Below, in pieces: positions 1 to 19,545 of a stretch of DNA of 64,000 bases (positions are counted from its first letter, which is position 1; every line of letters begins with the position of its first letter). Under the pieces are notes generated by a model. It saw nothing but the letters and a program-made list of their open reading frames with translations, was not told the DNA's origin and made no database searches. Source of the stretch: Crocodylus rhombifer (lineage: Eukaryota > Chordata > Crocodylia > Crocodylidae); NCBI GenBank assembly GCA_038503035.1, contig JAVSML010020762.1, forward strand, positions 69,871 through 133,870. Reading direction: 5' to 3'. Position numbers and translations under genes: made by a program.

Positions 1-1071
1 ATTCTGCCTTGAAAATAGTTTTTTAATCTCTAAAGTCTTTTCCTAATCTCAGGGAAGCAGGCCCTTCTAGCCTAAATTTTTCAAAATACCGAGTGACATG
101 TGACCAAGCATCTGAAACTCACCAAAGCAAACTCTTATTAAGAAAAATGTCTAGAGGTGGTTCCTCCTTAACACCTCAGGGTACTGGCAAATTCTGTTCT
201 GCTGTGTCTGAGTTCTTATACTGCCCTCATCATTGGAGTATCTGAGCACTTTCTAGTAGTACATTAAACAACAGGAATCACATCTGTCACATGTGGTTTG
301 TTGTCTCTCATGCTTTCCCCAAGTGGCGAATTGTGTGTGCTATGAAATGTTTTAGTTTAGTGGAGTTTTACTTTTGTGGTTTTTTAAATGTATGCCCTGC
401 TGTCTGTGTGTTAAAAGGCCATGTGGCATATGTTGTGGGACAGGGTGACATACGTGAGAGCTATTAATTCTTGGGACGGGTTCATTTTTCGATCTCAGAG
501 CATCCTGTAAGAAAGCTATTTCTTTTGCACATATGAATTTTACCCTTATGGTAGAAAGTTCTGTTTTACCAGTGAAGCAAGGCTGTTGACCGTCATCCTT
601 GTCTTGGATCTGTAGAGGGTCTTCTATATATACTAAGTCTAAAGCACAGCACTTTGAAGAGAAGGACCAAATCAAAAAGCATTTTTCATCATACAAAAGC
701 AAATCAGACAAAGGGCCAAAACACTCCTTTCAGTGACAAAGAAATAACCACAAATGAAGTCTGCACACCTTGCAGTGGAGTCTTTAGAAAGTGAAACTGT
801 TTCTTCAGGCTTCAGTAAAATCAACTGCTTTATTCATTTTCCTTAACCAGAGTAAGTACACAGAGTGTGATGTTCTCTCCTTTGCAGATGAACAGGAGTA
901 TTCCGCTGCACCATTTCCAACATACAGCCCACTTACAGATCTAGGCAGATCTGTACAGAGATCCACATACAAATTAAGAACAATGTAATGCAGCATGTGG
1001 TATGCTTCATTTATAATCAGTCTTGAAGTAGTGCACTGCATGAGCAGAAGTGCTGGAAAGACTTTCACATA
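1..1071. other. No recognisable gene (probable FAM114A1 intron)
   Basis: AT-rich non-coding sequence. The short open frames on both strands have no family motifs and no convincing splice signals. Because FAM114A1 exons begin at 10901 on the same strand and the preceding exons are not in the window, this is most likely intronic. Confidence 0.5.
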
Positions 1072-1557
1072 CAGTGGAGTCACATCATACGCGCATTTAA
1101 CTTATGCGAATTCATCATACGCGTATGCCCCAGAGTGTCAGTTGTTTGTATTCAGCCTGCAGCTGCACCCCCGCAGAGCTGTGCACGGGGCCAGCAGCCC
1201 TGGTGGGAAGCTGTGCACACTGGCCGGGCAGGAGTTTGGTGCAGGCTGCTCTGGGTAGGAGCAGCTGGATGGGGGAGGGAGCGGACTGTACCACTGGGCA
1301 AGCGCCCCGGTTCCCTCCCACCCCCAGCCAGCTCCTGGTACCTACCATGCGTGCACCCTGCAGCTGCCCCCCTGCAGCGCTGTGCACTGGGCCAAGCAGC
1401 TACATTGGAAGCAGCCCTGCTGGGAAGCTGTGCACGCTGGCTGGGCAGGAGTTTGGTGCAGGCCAGCTGATTTTCAAGGGTAATTTTGACTATATGCAAT
1501 TTTTGCCTTACGCGCTGACTCTAGAACCTAACCTCCACATAAGATGCGACTCCACTG
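1072..1557. mobile_element. Tc1/mariner-type MITE (TA target site)
   Basis: A 486-bp non-autonomous DNA transposon. The left end reads CAGTGGAGTCACATC and the right end, reverse-complemented, reads CAGTGGAGTCGCATC. Both ends are flanked by TA (1070-1071 and 1558-1559), the target duplication of Tc1/mariner/pogo elements. There is no transposase. The interior is GC-rich and carries two copies of a roughly 90-110 bp direct repeat (about 1159-1249 and 1359-1466), each ending GGGCAGGAGTTTGGTGCAGG. The open frames here (1104-1601, 1152-1499) are by-products of GC richness. The superfamily is inferred from the termini only. Confidence 0.75.
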
Positions 1558-1559
1558 TA

Positions 1560-3026
1560 TTGCATAATCATGTCTGTCCACATATATTTATGGACAATTA
1601 AGGGACCAATGTCAACTTTTTTATTATAGGTTAATTTAAAATAATTCCACTTTCTGTTTTGTACCATTTAAATACTATGTACAATTTTATTTGGATACAG
1701 TTGAGCAGAAGAGATTTGACCTCACTAAGAAATTAAAATGTTTACTAACTGACAGTAGACAGAATTACAAAAAAGAATGGAGAGAGAAATATCTGGCTTT
1801 CCAGAAATGGAGATTTTGGATTTACATTTTCTATTAAGATGTATATATCATGATCACAAATAGATGTATTGAATCTCTTGAGGACATAATTGTTGACTGT
1901 TTTGGACTGCCATGGGTTACTGTGCAGCTTACAAACTTTCACACTAGGAGAGTGTTAAATATGAGTATATATGGGAACAAAGTAGATCTAGAATTATGGA
2001 CAGTGGGAAAGATACCCTTTTCTATTAAATTGTGTTGGATAGTTTGAAAACCAGTAAAAATTAACATTTTCTGTAGGGCTTTACAGTAGAGTTGGGCTTG
2101 CACCTTGGTGATGATCACTTTCATGGAAAACTTGGATTGCTGTTGCCTCTCATTGTCATAATCATTTAACACACACACCATTGCACAGATGGTGCTCATG
2201 CTGCTTTACATTTCCTGTAGACAGTATCCGTGGTGGGTATCCACCAAAATATCTCTTTTTGATCAGAAAAAGACAGTGATGTCTTCAATAAATCCAGAAG
2301 AGGGGGGAGAGGGGTTTCCTTAGTGTTTTTATTGAATGTAGCAAATGTATAAAGCCCCATAAAACGTAAATAATTCATTTAATAGGCCCATAAAGGACAA
2401 TAGTCTGTCATTTTAGATAACTATGATCCATTTGCATTTAATACTGCAAATGATTTGCATCTTTGTTCCCTCTGATAGAGTAGTTTCTATTTCAGCCAGC
2501 TTTGGTTTGACAGTGTCTATAATAATTTGAGTTGTGTTTTTATCCTTCAGCTACTGCAGTTAATGTTCTTGTTCTCATTTACCAAACCGTATATAACTTT
2601 CTGGATTGCTCTGAAATGTGTCCTTTCAAGAGAAGAGTTTTAGTCCTTGGGTGGGGGTTGTTTGTCTGCTTGTCTGTTTGTTTTTAAATTGTTTACCTGA
2701 AATTATTTGCTTAGGTTCCTGCAATATTGTTATACCCAAACTATACTGAAAATATAAGGTGTTGCCAATTATAATAAACACACTTTAATCACCATTAAGT
2801 GCCTAGTGAGGACAAAGCATCCTTTAGCAACATATTGGCTGAGCATGGTCAAATTCATATCTTCACTACAAAGAAAAGCTTTGCTCTTAGCCGAGGTGAG
2901 CTAACACAAGTTAAAATCCTACTGAAGACAAGATTACAGATTTAACCCAAGTTAGTGATTCAGGTAAAGACCTATAGGGAAGCCTAATGTTTAACTTGAT
3001 GGACTAAGAATTAACCACTTTGGGCT
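1560..3026. other. No recognisable gene or repeat
   Basis: AT-rich intronic-looking sequence without open frames of interest. I see no family motif and no pair of terminal repeats. Confidence 0.5.
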
Positions 3027-3110
3027 GCAGTAAAGTCCATGAGTAAGGACAGAAGTTACACATAAACCGATTTAAGTGATCAGAAACTGGTTTAAACCTG
3101 TGTGATGGGC
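3027..3110 (+). repeat. Left end of TIR family X
   Basis: This stretch matches the left end of the element at 56471 (shared CAGAAACTGG/TTGGAAACTGG followed by TTTAAACCTGTG/AAC, and ACATATAAACC/ACACATAAACC). No matching right end follows within a few hundred bases. A fragment resembling the family's right end occurs at 9690-9832, so this may be one copy split by later insertions between 3.1 and 9.7 kb. Confidence 0.5.
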
Positions 3111-3237
3111 TAGCCAGTAGCGGCCCCAGGGTTTTGAAAAGTTAAAAAATGATTGGTGGAGGGGATTTCGTTTTCCCCACCAATCAGGCTCTGGAAAAGG
3201 AGAAAGCTCTGGATATAGGCTTTAGTATACTACGTTC

Positions 3238-4220
3238 CTCTTTAATCCAATGTTAGATACTTTGGATGAGATACTTCCATCTATTTTATCACGGTTTTCT
3301 TCACAATTTTTTATGAGACTAGGCCAGTTCTTAATAAATTGTTCAAAACAACGAACCACAGAATTCTATCAAAACATCTTGAGGGAGAATTAGTTTGGAT
3401 CCTCCTGCTCTCTTCAGTGAAGCTGAAGCAAAATAGTTGTTACAGAAGTATTTTGCAACTTTAACAACATTTTCTTTTATTCCTGAAGAAGTACTTAGGT
3501 CTTTGGCTAAGAGATGCATTAAATGAGCACTGCTGCCATATGTTATTAAGGAGCATTCTTCTGTTTCTTCTTCTAAATATCTTCTCATCTTTGCCACATT
3601 TGCAGCATTGTCTGTGACAACTGTGCGTGTGACAGTCTGTTCACAGTGACAGTGTCATCTGTGACAGTTTGTTCACAGTTTATTACAGCTTTCACTGCCA
3701 CTTTTTTAAAATATTCTGCTGTGTGGGCATTTCCTGACATATCTATTGTTTCTGAAAGATATGCAACCCCATCTTCTTTTGTCACACAGGCACATATTAG
3801 TGAATTGTGTACATTGCTCCATTCATCAATACTTAAATTGGCAAATTTCCCCTCATTATTTCTTGCACACTGTTCAAGTTCCTTCTCATACACTGCATCT
3901 AGCAACCTTCTACCAATGTCTGCTCTACCAGGTGGAGTGTAGCCTGGTCATAAGGACTCAACCACGTCAATGAAGTGTTTATTGTTAACAATGCGAAAAG
4001 GAGAATTTGTGGCATAAATTAACCAAGCAGTCTTTTCATCTATGGTGTCTTGTTGGTATTTGCTGGTCCCTAATACAAACCCATCCATGGTGGTGGTTTT
4101 ACTGGATGATTGAAATCTTTCGCTTGCTATTGATACTTTGTTGTCTGAAATATGTTTAGTTGCAGCACTGCTGCTAAAAATACCAGCAAATGCCCATGTT
4201 TGATTGGTGGGTAACTTGAT
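3238..4220 (-). pseudogene. hAT transposase (DUF659/RNase H-like) pseudogene
   Basis: Read on the - strand in shifting frames, this encodes the N-terminal and central part of a hAT transposase of the DUF659 type. Order: a segment with NKHFIDVVESL, then PGYTPPGRADIG, LLDAVYEKELEQC, LSIDEWSNVHNS (first catalytic Asp region), VTDNAANVAKM (second Asp region), YGSSAHLMHLLAKDL, and a frame-shifted WNSVV-CFEQFIKNWPSLI. The BED zinc finger and the C-terminal dimerisation region are missing. An in-frame stop interrupts the MVESL-PGYT junction. A local duplication of about 32 bp around 3625-3680 (GTGACAGTCTGTTCACAG and GTGACAGTTTGTTCACAG) breaks the frame between the two catalytic blocks. It encodes no functional enzyme. 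The family is assigned from motif recall. Confidence 0.8.
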
Positions 4221-4416
4221 ATGTGTGAGTGTGACAGAGCCATTAATTCATTTTTATGAGACCTATAAGTGTAGGTTGAGCATGTTTGTGATGAGATTTA
4301 ATTGTAACTGTTATTTTTTTAATGAGAGAGAAATGTAGAATTTTATTGATGATTTTAAAAAAAAAATTATCGGTTTTTTGGGGTTTTTTTTAAATCATTG
4401 ATTTTTATCCACCCTG
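3238..4416 (-). mobile_element. Decayed hAT DNA transposon, one terminus preserved
   Basis: On the - strand the element starts at 4416 with CAGGGTGGATAAAAATCAAT, a typical hAT terminus, and runs into a transposase pseudogene (3238-4220). The opposite terminus is not recognisable, so the element is truncated or overwritten near 3.1-3.2 kb. No target duplication can be defined. Confidence 0.7.
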
Positions 4417-4429
4417 GGAGCAGAACAGT

Positions 4430-5057
4430 CCTGCTGGCCTGAGCCAGCACACAGCTTTGGCGGGACAGTTCCTGGTGTGGCTGCAGCTGGCTGGGTGCTA
4501 CTGTGCCTCCCTTGCCTCTAGCAGCTCCTTCTCCTCCCACTGCTGCCCCTGCTTTCCTGTTCCAGGTGGCGGGGGGGCAGGATGCCTTCCACCCACTCCA
4601 CCCATCTGCAGGGTCTGCTCATCATGCAGGGCAGGGAAGTGGATGGAAGGCAGCCAGGAGCTGGAGCCAGAGCTCCACACACTGGGCAGAAGCCACTGGG
4701 CTGAAGCTTCCTGCCTGCCCACCTAGAGTGGCACAGCAGGGGCAGGGGTGGTAGCAGCAGCTGGATGCGAGAGAGGCAGAACAGCCCCACCAGCCCCAGC
4801 CAGCATGCAGCTGCAGCTGGTTGGGTGTTGCACAATAATGAACAATGGGTGCAGTAGCTGCAGGCACATGAGCCCCTATAATGGGCAACCAGGGGTGACG
4901 CATAGGGGTGCACCACCTGCAAAAAGACATCGAAAAGACTGTTGGTGGTGCCTGCAGGCGGTCCCTGATTGTCCCTGGCTGCCACCACCACTGACACTGC
5001 CGGCGGTGCCTTTGGGTGGTCACCAGGAGCTGGAGCCAGAGCTCCATGCACTGGGCA
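4430..5057. repeat. GC-rich repeat mosaic, arm A
   Basis: GC-rich sequence between the hAT terminus and the inverted repeat. About 4520-4705 (arm A) recurs in inverted orientation at about 5250-5430, with long matches such as ATGCCTTCCACCCACTCCAC. A shorter direct copy of its right part (GGAGCTGGAGCCAGAGCTCC) lies at 5027-5056. The open frames in both strands (for example 4518-5051 and 4622-5491) mirror each other because of this inverted duplication. I do not recognise a protein. It may belong to the interior of a DNA transposon. Confidence 0.5.
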
Positions 5058-5668
5058 GAAGCTGGACTCGATGATCTTCCGAGGTCCCTTCCAGCCCTAA
5101 TGTCTATGAAATCTATGTGGGCCAGACCTGTCCCAGTGGGCTGCAACTCGGGCTGGAACCCAGCAGCCACCCAGATGAATGGCCAAAGAGGCTGGAGGGG
5201 GTACGGCTGCGCCGGTGGGAGCCCAGTGATGATGAGCTCCTGCAGACAGTGGCTTCTGCCCAGTGCATGGAGCTCTGGCTCCAGCTTCTGGCTGCCTTCC
5301 ATCCACTTCCCTGCCCAGCGTGATGAGCAGACCCTGCAGATGGGTGGAGTGGGTGGAAGGCATCCTGCCCCCCCGTCACCTGGAACAGCAAAGCAGGGGC
5401 AGCAGTGGAAGGAAGAGGTCGCCATGGTCAGCGCTCGCCACCCCCCTCGCCACTGAGAGTTCCAGCGGTGTCTGCAGGAGCTCATCATCACTGGGCTCCC
5501 ACCAGCGCAGCCGTACCGCCCCCCCAGCCTCTTTGGCCATTCATCTGGGGGCTGCTGGGTTCCAGCCTGAGTTGCAGCCCACTGTGACGGGTCTGGCCCA
5601 CATAGATTTCATAGATTTCATAGACATTAGGGCTGGAAGGGACTTTGGAAGATCATTGAGTCCAGCCC
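5058..5668. repeat. Inverted repeat with CR1 3' ends in both arms
   Basis: The left arm (about 5058-5250) consists of a + strand CR1 3' tail (GGTCCCTTCCAGCCCTAATG then CTATGAAATCTATG) followed by unique sequence B. The right arm (about 5465-5668) is the reverse complement of both parts: B' followed by a - strand CR1 tail. The spacer (about 5250-5465) contains the inverted copy of arm A. Both tails therefore carry the same neighbouring sequence B, including a shared GGGCTGCAACTC. This suggests either an inverted duplication after a CR1 insertion or 3' transduction by CR1. Confidence 0.7.
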
Positions 5669-5800
5669 CCTGCCCAAAGGGTAGGAAGTCAGCTGGGGTC
5701 ATAGGATCCCAGCAAGATAAGCATCCAATTTGCTCTTGAAGGTGTTCAATGTAGGTGCTTGAACCACTTCCAATGGCAGGCTGTTCCAGAACTTGGGGGC

Positions 5801-8480
5801 TCAGACAGTAAAGAAATTCTTCCTTATGTCCAGCCTGAAACAGTCTTGTAGTAGTTTATGACCCTTCAACCTCGTCATCCCTTGGGACGCTCTGGCGAAC
5901 AAACGTTCCCCCAGATCCTGGTGGTCACCTCTGATAAACTTATAGGTGGCCATCAGATCACCCCTGAGCCTGCGCTTTTCCAGGCGAAAGAGCCCCATGG
6001 CTTTCAGCCTCTCATCGTAAGATCTACTTTCCTGAACTCTGATCACGTGCGTGGCTCTTCTCTGGACTCTCTCAAGCTTCTCCACATCCTTTTTGAATTG
6101 TGGGGCACAAAACTGGACACAGTACTCCAGCTGCGGCCTCACCAAGGCCGAGTATAAGGGGAGAAGGACATCCTGGAATTTGCTTGAGAAGCATCTATGG
6201 ATGGAAGCCAGCGTTTTGGTCGCTTTACTGGCCGCAGCATCACATTGCATGATCATGTTCATCTTGTGGTCAATGATGACCCCCAAGTCTCTTTCTTCCA
6301 TAGTGCTAGCCAGCCTAGCACTGCTAAGCCTATAAGGATGCTGCAGGTTTTTTTCCCAAGGTGGAGAACCTTGCATTTTTTGGTGTTAAACACCATCAGG
6401 TTCTCGTCCGCCTATATGCTAAGCCTGTCCAGGTCAGCTTGGATCACCCGCCGGTCTTCTGGCGTGGATGCTTTGCCCCAAAGTTTGGTGTCATTGGTGA
6501 ACTTGAACTCAGTCCACTTTTGACTCCAATGTCCGCATCATTAATGAAGATGTTGAACAATTTGGGTCCAAGGAGAGAGCCTTGGGGGACCCCACTGGTC
6601 ACAGGACACCATGATGAGTGACTTCCATCAATTACTACCTTCTGGGTCTGACGACGGAGCCAATTTCCCAGCCAGCAGATCACGGTGGACCCAAGGCCAC
6701 ATTTGGCTAGTTTTGTCAAGAGGTGATCATGGGATACCAAATCGAAGGCTTTTCTGAAGTCAAGATATATGACATCAATCTCTTCTCCCTTGTCCAGGTG
6801 ATAGGTCACCTGGTCATAGAAGAAAATGAGATTGGTCAAGCAAGACCTACCCGCAACAAATCCACACTGGCTATCCCTTAGGATGTTGGCGTCAGCCATT
6901 AAGGGTGGCCTCTTTAATAAATTTTTCTAAGATCTTCCTCAGGATAGAAGTCAGGCTGATGGGCCTCTAGTTAGCCAGATCCGCTCTCCTCCCTTTCTTG
7001 AAGATAGGCACCACATTGGCCTTCTTCCAGTCTTTGGGCACTACACCAGAGAGCCAGGAGTTTTCAAAGATCTGTGCCAGGGGCTGGGCTATGACGGTTG
7101 CCAGCTCTTTGAGTACCCTGGAGTGTAGATTGTCAGGGTCGGCTGACTTGAAGGTATCCAGCTTCTCAAGGTGTTCCTTCACAAGGTCAGCATTTATGGA
7201 GGGCAGGGGATTTCCCCCCACCCGGACCTCCCTGTCCCATAGCGGGCATGGGCGTCCCATGGGACTGATGAAAGACCAACGCAAAGTACCCATTTAATAG
7301 GTTGGCTTTTTCCTGGGTGTCAGTTGTCAGTTGCCCCATCTGGTTCAGCAGGGATCCAATGTTGCCCTTGCTTTTCCTCCGGCTCCCCACATATCTGAAA
7401 AAGGACTTTTTATTGTCCTTGATGCTCAAAGCTAGTTGGAGTTCAGTTGCAGCCTTGGCTTCCCTGGTTTTCTCCGTGCGGGACCGGACCAGTGCAGAAT
7501 AATCCTCCTTGGAGGTGAATCCTGTCCTCCATCCTTTGTAGGCCTTTCTTTTTCACCTCAGGAGGTCTGCTAGGTCCATGGAGAGTCAGGGGGCTGCTGT
7601 GCCCTCTTGCTGCCTTTCCTCCAAGACGGAATAGACCTGGCTTGTGCATTGAGGATCACTCCCCTGAGGAGCAACCACTCTTCTTGAACTCCCCTCTCCC
7701 TGGGGTCGTGGTCCCTTAGGGCCTGACTGACAAGCCTCCGGAGCTTGTCAAAGTCAGCTTTTCTGAAGTCAAGGACTTCCGTGTTGCTGACTGACTTGCC
7801 AGCTTTACAGTGGATGATGACGGTGATCAGCTTGTGGTCGCTGTCACCCAGCTTCCCATCGATCACTAGGTCACCAATTGGGTCATCCCCTGTAGCCAGT
7901 ACCAAGTCAAGCAGCGCTTTGCCTCTTGTTGGCCCATAGACTTCTTGAGTTAGGTAGAGGTCATCCACGCATGAGAGGAAGTTTTGTGACTGCTCGGATT
8001 TTGCTGAGTGATCCTCCCACAAGATGTCCAGGTATTGAAGTCACCCATAACAACCATAGTCCTGGAGCATGCGGCCTCAGTCAGTTCCCGGGCGAACTCC
8101 TAGTTAAACTCAGGACTTTGGGTGGGCGGTGTGTAGTAGACTCCCACCGTTGTGTCCCCTGTGCCATGTTCCCCACGGATTATAACCCAGAGGGTCTCCA
8201 GTCATCCACCCTCATCGCCAATATCAGCTTGCAGGGACATGTAGCTTTCCTTAACATAGAGAGCTACACCCCCGCCCCTTTTATCTACTCGATCCCTCCT
8301 GTACAGGGTATAGCCATCTATACCCGAGGTCCAGTCATGAGTGCAGTCCCACCAGGTCTCTGTTATCCCTATGATGTCATAATTACTTGCATTAAGCAGG
8401 AGAATGAGCTCCTCCTGCTTGTTCCCCAAGCTCCTGGCATTTGTGTACCCCTTGGGGGCTCCTGCCTTGCCCACAGATTG
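5801..8480 (-). pseudogene. CR1 ORF2 (AP-endonuclease + reverse transcriptase) pseudogene
   Basis: Read on the - strand from about 8475 down. The endonuclease starts with YTNARSLGNKQEEL, then GITETWWD (catalytic Glu), RRDRVDKRGGGVALYV, and after a frame break LGDSDHKLI (the SDH motif). The linker around 7187-7429 includes NKKSFFRYVGSRRKSKGN. The reverse transcriptase has [37 protein letters not shown] (motif A) and [17 protein letters not shown] (motif B). Motif C, normally FADDTK, reads FTNDTK near 6490, so the first catalytic aspartate is lost. The C-terminal region has IHRCFSSK, LVRPQLEYC and LERVQRRAT. The frame is broken several times. The intact protein would nick target DNA and copy the element RNA in the nucleus. 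Confidence 0.85.
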
Positions 8481-8590
8481 TACCAGGGCTGGGGCAGGGG
8501 TGGGCTTTCTTAAGTGCCTTGGCCCGCTGGCTTTGCAAGGGTTGCTCAGTGGGCCAGCAGTGGCGGTAGTCCCCCCGTCCCCCAGCGGGC

Positions 8591-9080
8591 TTAGTTTAAA
8601 GCCCGGTGGAGCAGGTCAGCTAGTCTGGCTGAGAAGAGCCTCCTCCCCAGGGGAGAGAGGTGGAGGCCATCGCTTCCCAGCAGCTCGCTGCCTCTTACGC
8701 CAAAGAGCGGGCTGTGGTCATGGAAGCCAAAGCCTTTCCGATGATACCAGCACCGCAGTCTTTGGTTGACTACATGGATCCTCCTCTCCCTCCTCAGCCC
8801 ATAGCCCAAGACTGGGAGGATAGACAAGAACACCATCTGTGCCCCGAGACCCTTTAGCCCCGCTCCCAAATCCCTGTAGCGCCTCATGACCCAGCTGGGA
8901 GCACTCCGAGCCGTGTCACTGGTGCCGACATGAATAAGGAGCATGGGATAGTGGTCTGTGGGCTGGAGTAGTTTAGGGATCTTCTCCTCAAAGTCCCGGA
9001 TGCGGGCTAAGGGTTTGGGGCGGCATATTGCCCCCTCAGGATGGAGTCTCCCACAACAAACACCTTACGTTTTGTCTAGG
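8591..9080 (-). pseudogene. CR1 ORF1 SGNH-esterase domain pseudogene
   Basis: On the - strand the blocks of an SGNH/GDSL-type esterase are visible in order: VVGDSILRG (block I, nucleophile Ser) near 9050, HVGTSDTAR (block III, here GTSD instead of GTND) near 8930, and DGLHLSPLGRR (block V, DxxH) near 8625. GLKGLGAQMVFLSILPVLG lies between blocks III and V. A frameshift separates block I from block III. The esterase domain is a known part of ORF1 in some CR1 lineages, where it is thought to aid membrane or RNP handling. It lies just upstream of ORF2, as expected for one bicistronic element. Confidence 0.8.
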
Positions 9081-9180
9081 GGAGAAGGCAGGCGGTAGCT
9101 GCAGTTGAGTCTATGTTGCCTGTGGGAGCTGGCAACTTAGCAGGCTGTGCTGGAGCAGCAAGAGGTGTAGCCTAGCCCAG

Positions 9181-9660
9181 CCCAGCCTCTCCACATCCGC
9201 TCTTTGCAGCACCCATGGGCCAGCCCAGCTCAGCCCCATAGCCACAGCTTAGCCCCAGCCTCAGCCCTGGGCAGATGGCGGGGCCATGCCAGCCAGCTCT
9301 GGCCAGGCCACCTGACACACAAGCAGGGCAAAAAGCCAGGCAGACCTCAGCTAGGGTCCCCATGCCCATGCCCAAGAGGGGAGATGAGTGTTTAATGCCC
9401 CTCCCTGCCCTGCTTTGCCTAAGCTGCTGCCTGAGCTGGTGTCTGGCCACGTTCCCCCCCCACCCCGGGACATGCCTGACAAGGGCTGCTTCCCCACATT
9501 CAAGTACATCCTGGCTGGGGTCCCTGCAGGCCAAGGTGGGGATTTAATCCCCTCCCCAATCATACTTAGCATCCTGCTGGGGGGTCCTGGCCATGTCCCC
9601 CAGGTCAGCTTCCCTCCAGCCTTGTGGCTGCTGCCAAAGGGAAGGGAGGGCTTGTTCTAG
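9181..9660. other. GC-rich stretch, unassigned
   Basis: C/G-rich sequence with overlapping open frames on both strands that have low-complexity composition. No protein family is recognisable. It resembles in composition the GC-rich core of the family X element at 56660-57240, so it may be the interior of a family X copy or CR1 5' sequence. Confidence 0.35.
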
Positions 9661-9689
9661 CGTCCCCAGCTTCTAGCCAGAGCCACTGC

Positions 9690-9832
9690 AGGGAGTGGCT
9701 GCATTTCTGGAATCAAAAGTGAATGTCTATTCACTTGCAAATCAGTTCGGTCTACACAGATAGAATAACCTGTAATGATTTAATCAATTCAGGTGTGGGC
9801 TTTTTGATTGTATGTCCCTAGCCAAGATTATA
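9690..9832 (+). repeat. Right end of TIR family X
   Basis: The segment ends GGGCTTTTTGATTGTATG and then TCCCTAGCC, matching the right end of the 56471-57350 element (AGGCTTTTTGACTGTCTG then TGCTTAGCC). TAATCAATTCAGGTG versus TAATTCCACCTCAGG also corresponds. It is the likely partner of the left end at 3027-3110. Confidence 0.5.

Positions 9833-19545
<9,713 letters not shown>

Larger units (their letters stand above)
5601..9180 (-). mobile_element. Nearly full-length CR1 LINE (CR1-A)
   Basis: A - strand CR1 non-LTR retrotransposon of about 3.6 kb. The 3' end at 5601 has short tail repeats (ATAGATTTC units on the + strand) and the conserved CR1 3' stem region (AGGGCTGGAAGGGAC on the + strand). 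It carries ORF2 (endonuclease and reverse transcriptase) and, unusually well kept, the ORF1 esterase domain. The 5' limit is placed near 9180, where recognisable ORF1-linked sequence ends. The many frameshifts and stops show it is inactive. Most CR1 copies are strongly 5'-truncated, so a copy reaching ORF1 is uncommon. Confidence 0.85.

Noticed and set aside
1104..1601. Open frame of 165 codons in GC-rich sequence
   Set aside because: Lies within a TA-flanked MITE with overlapping frames on both strands; composition explains it.
4518..5491. Long open frames on both strands (177 and 289 codons)
   Set aside because: They mirror each other because of the inverted repeats, are low in complexity and show no domain or splice logic.
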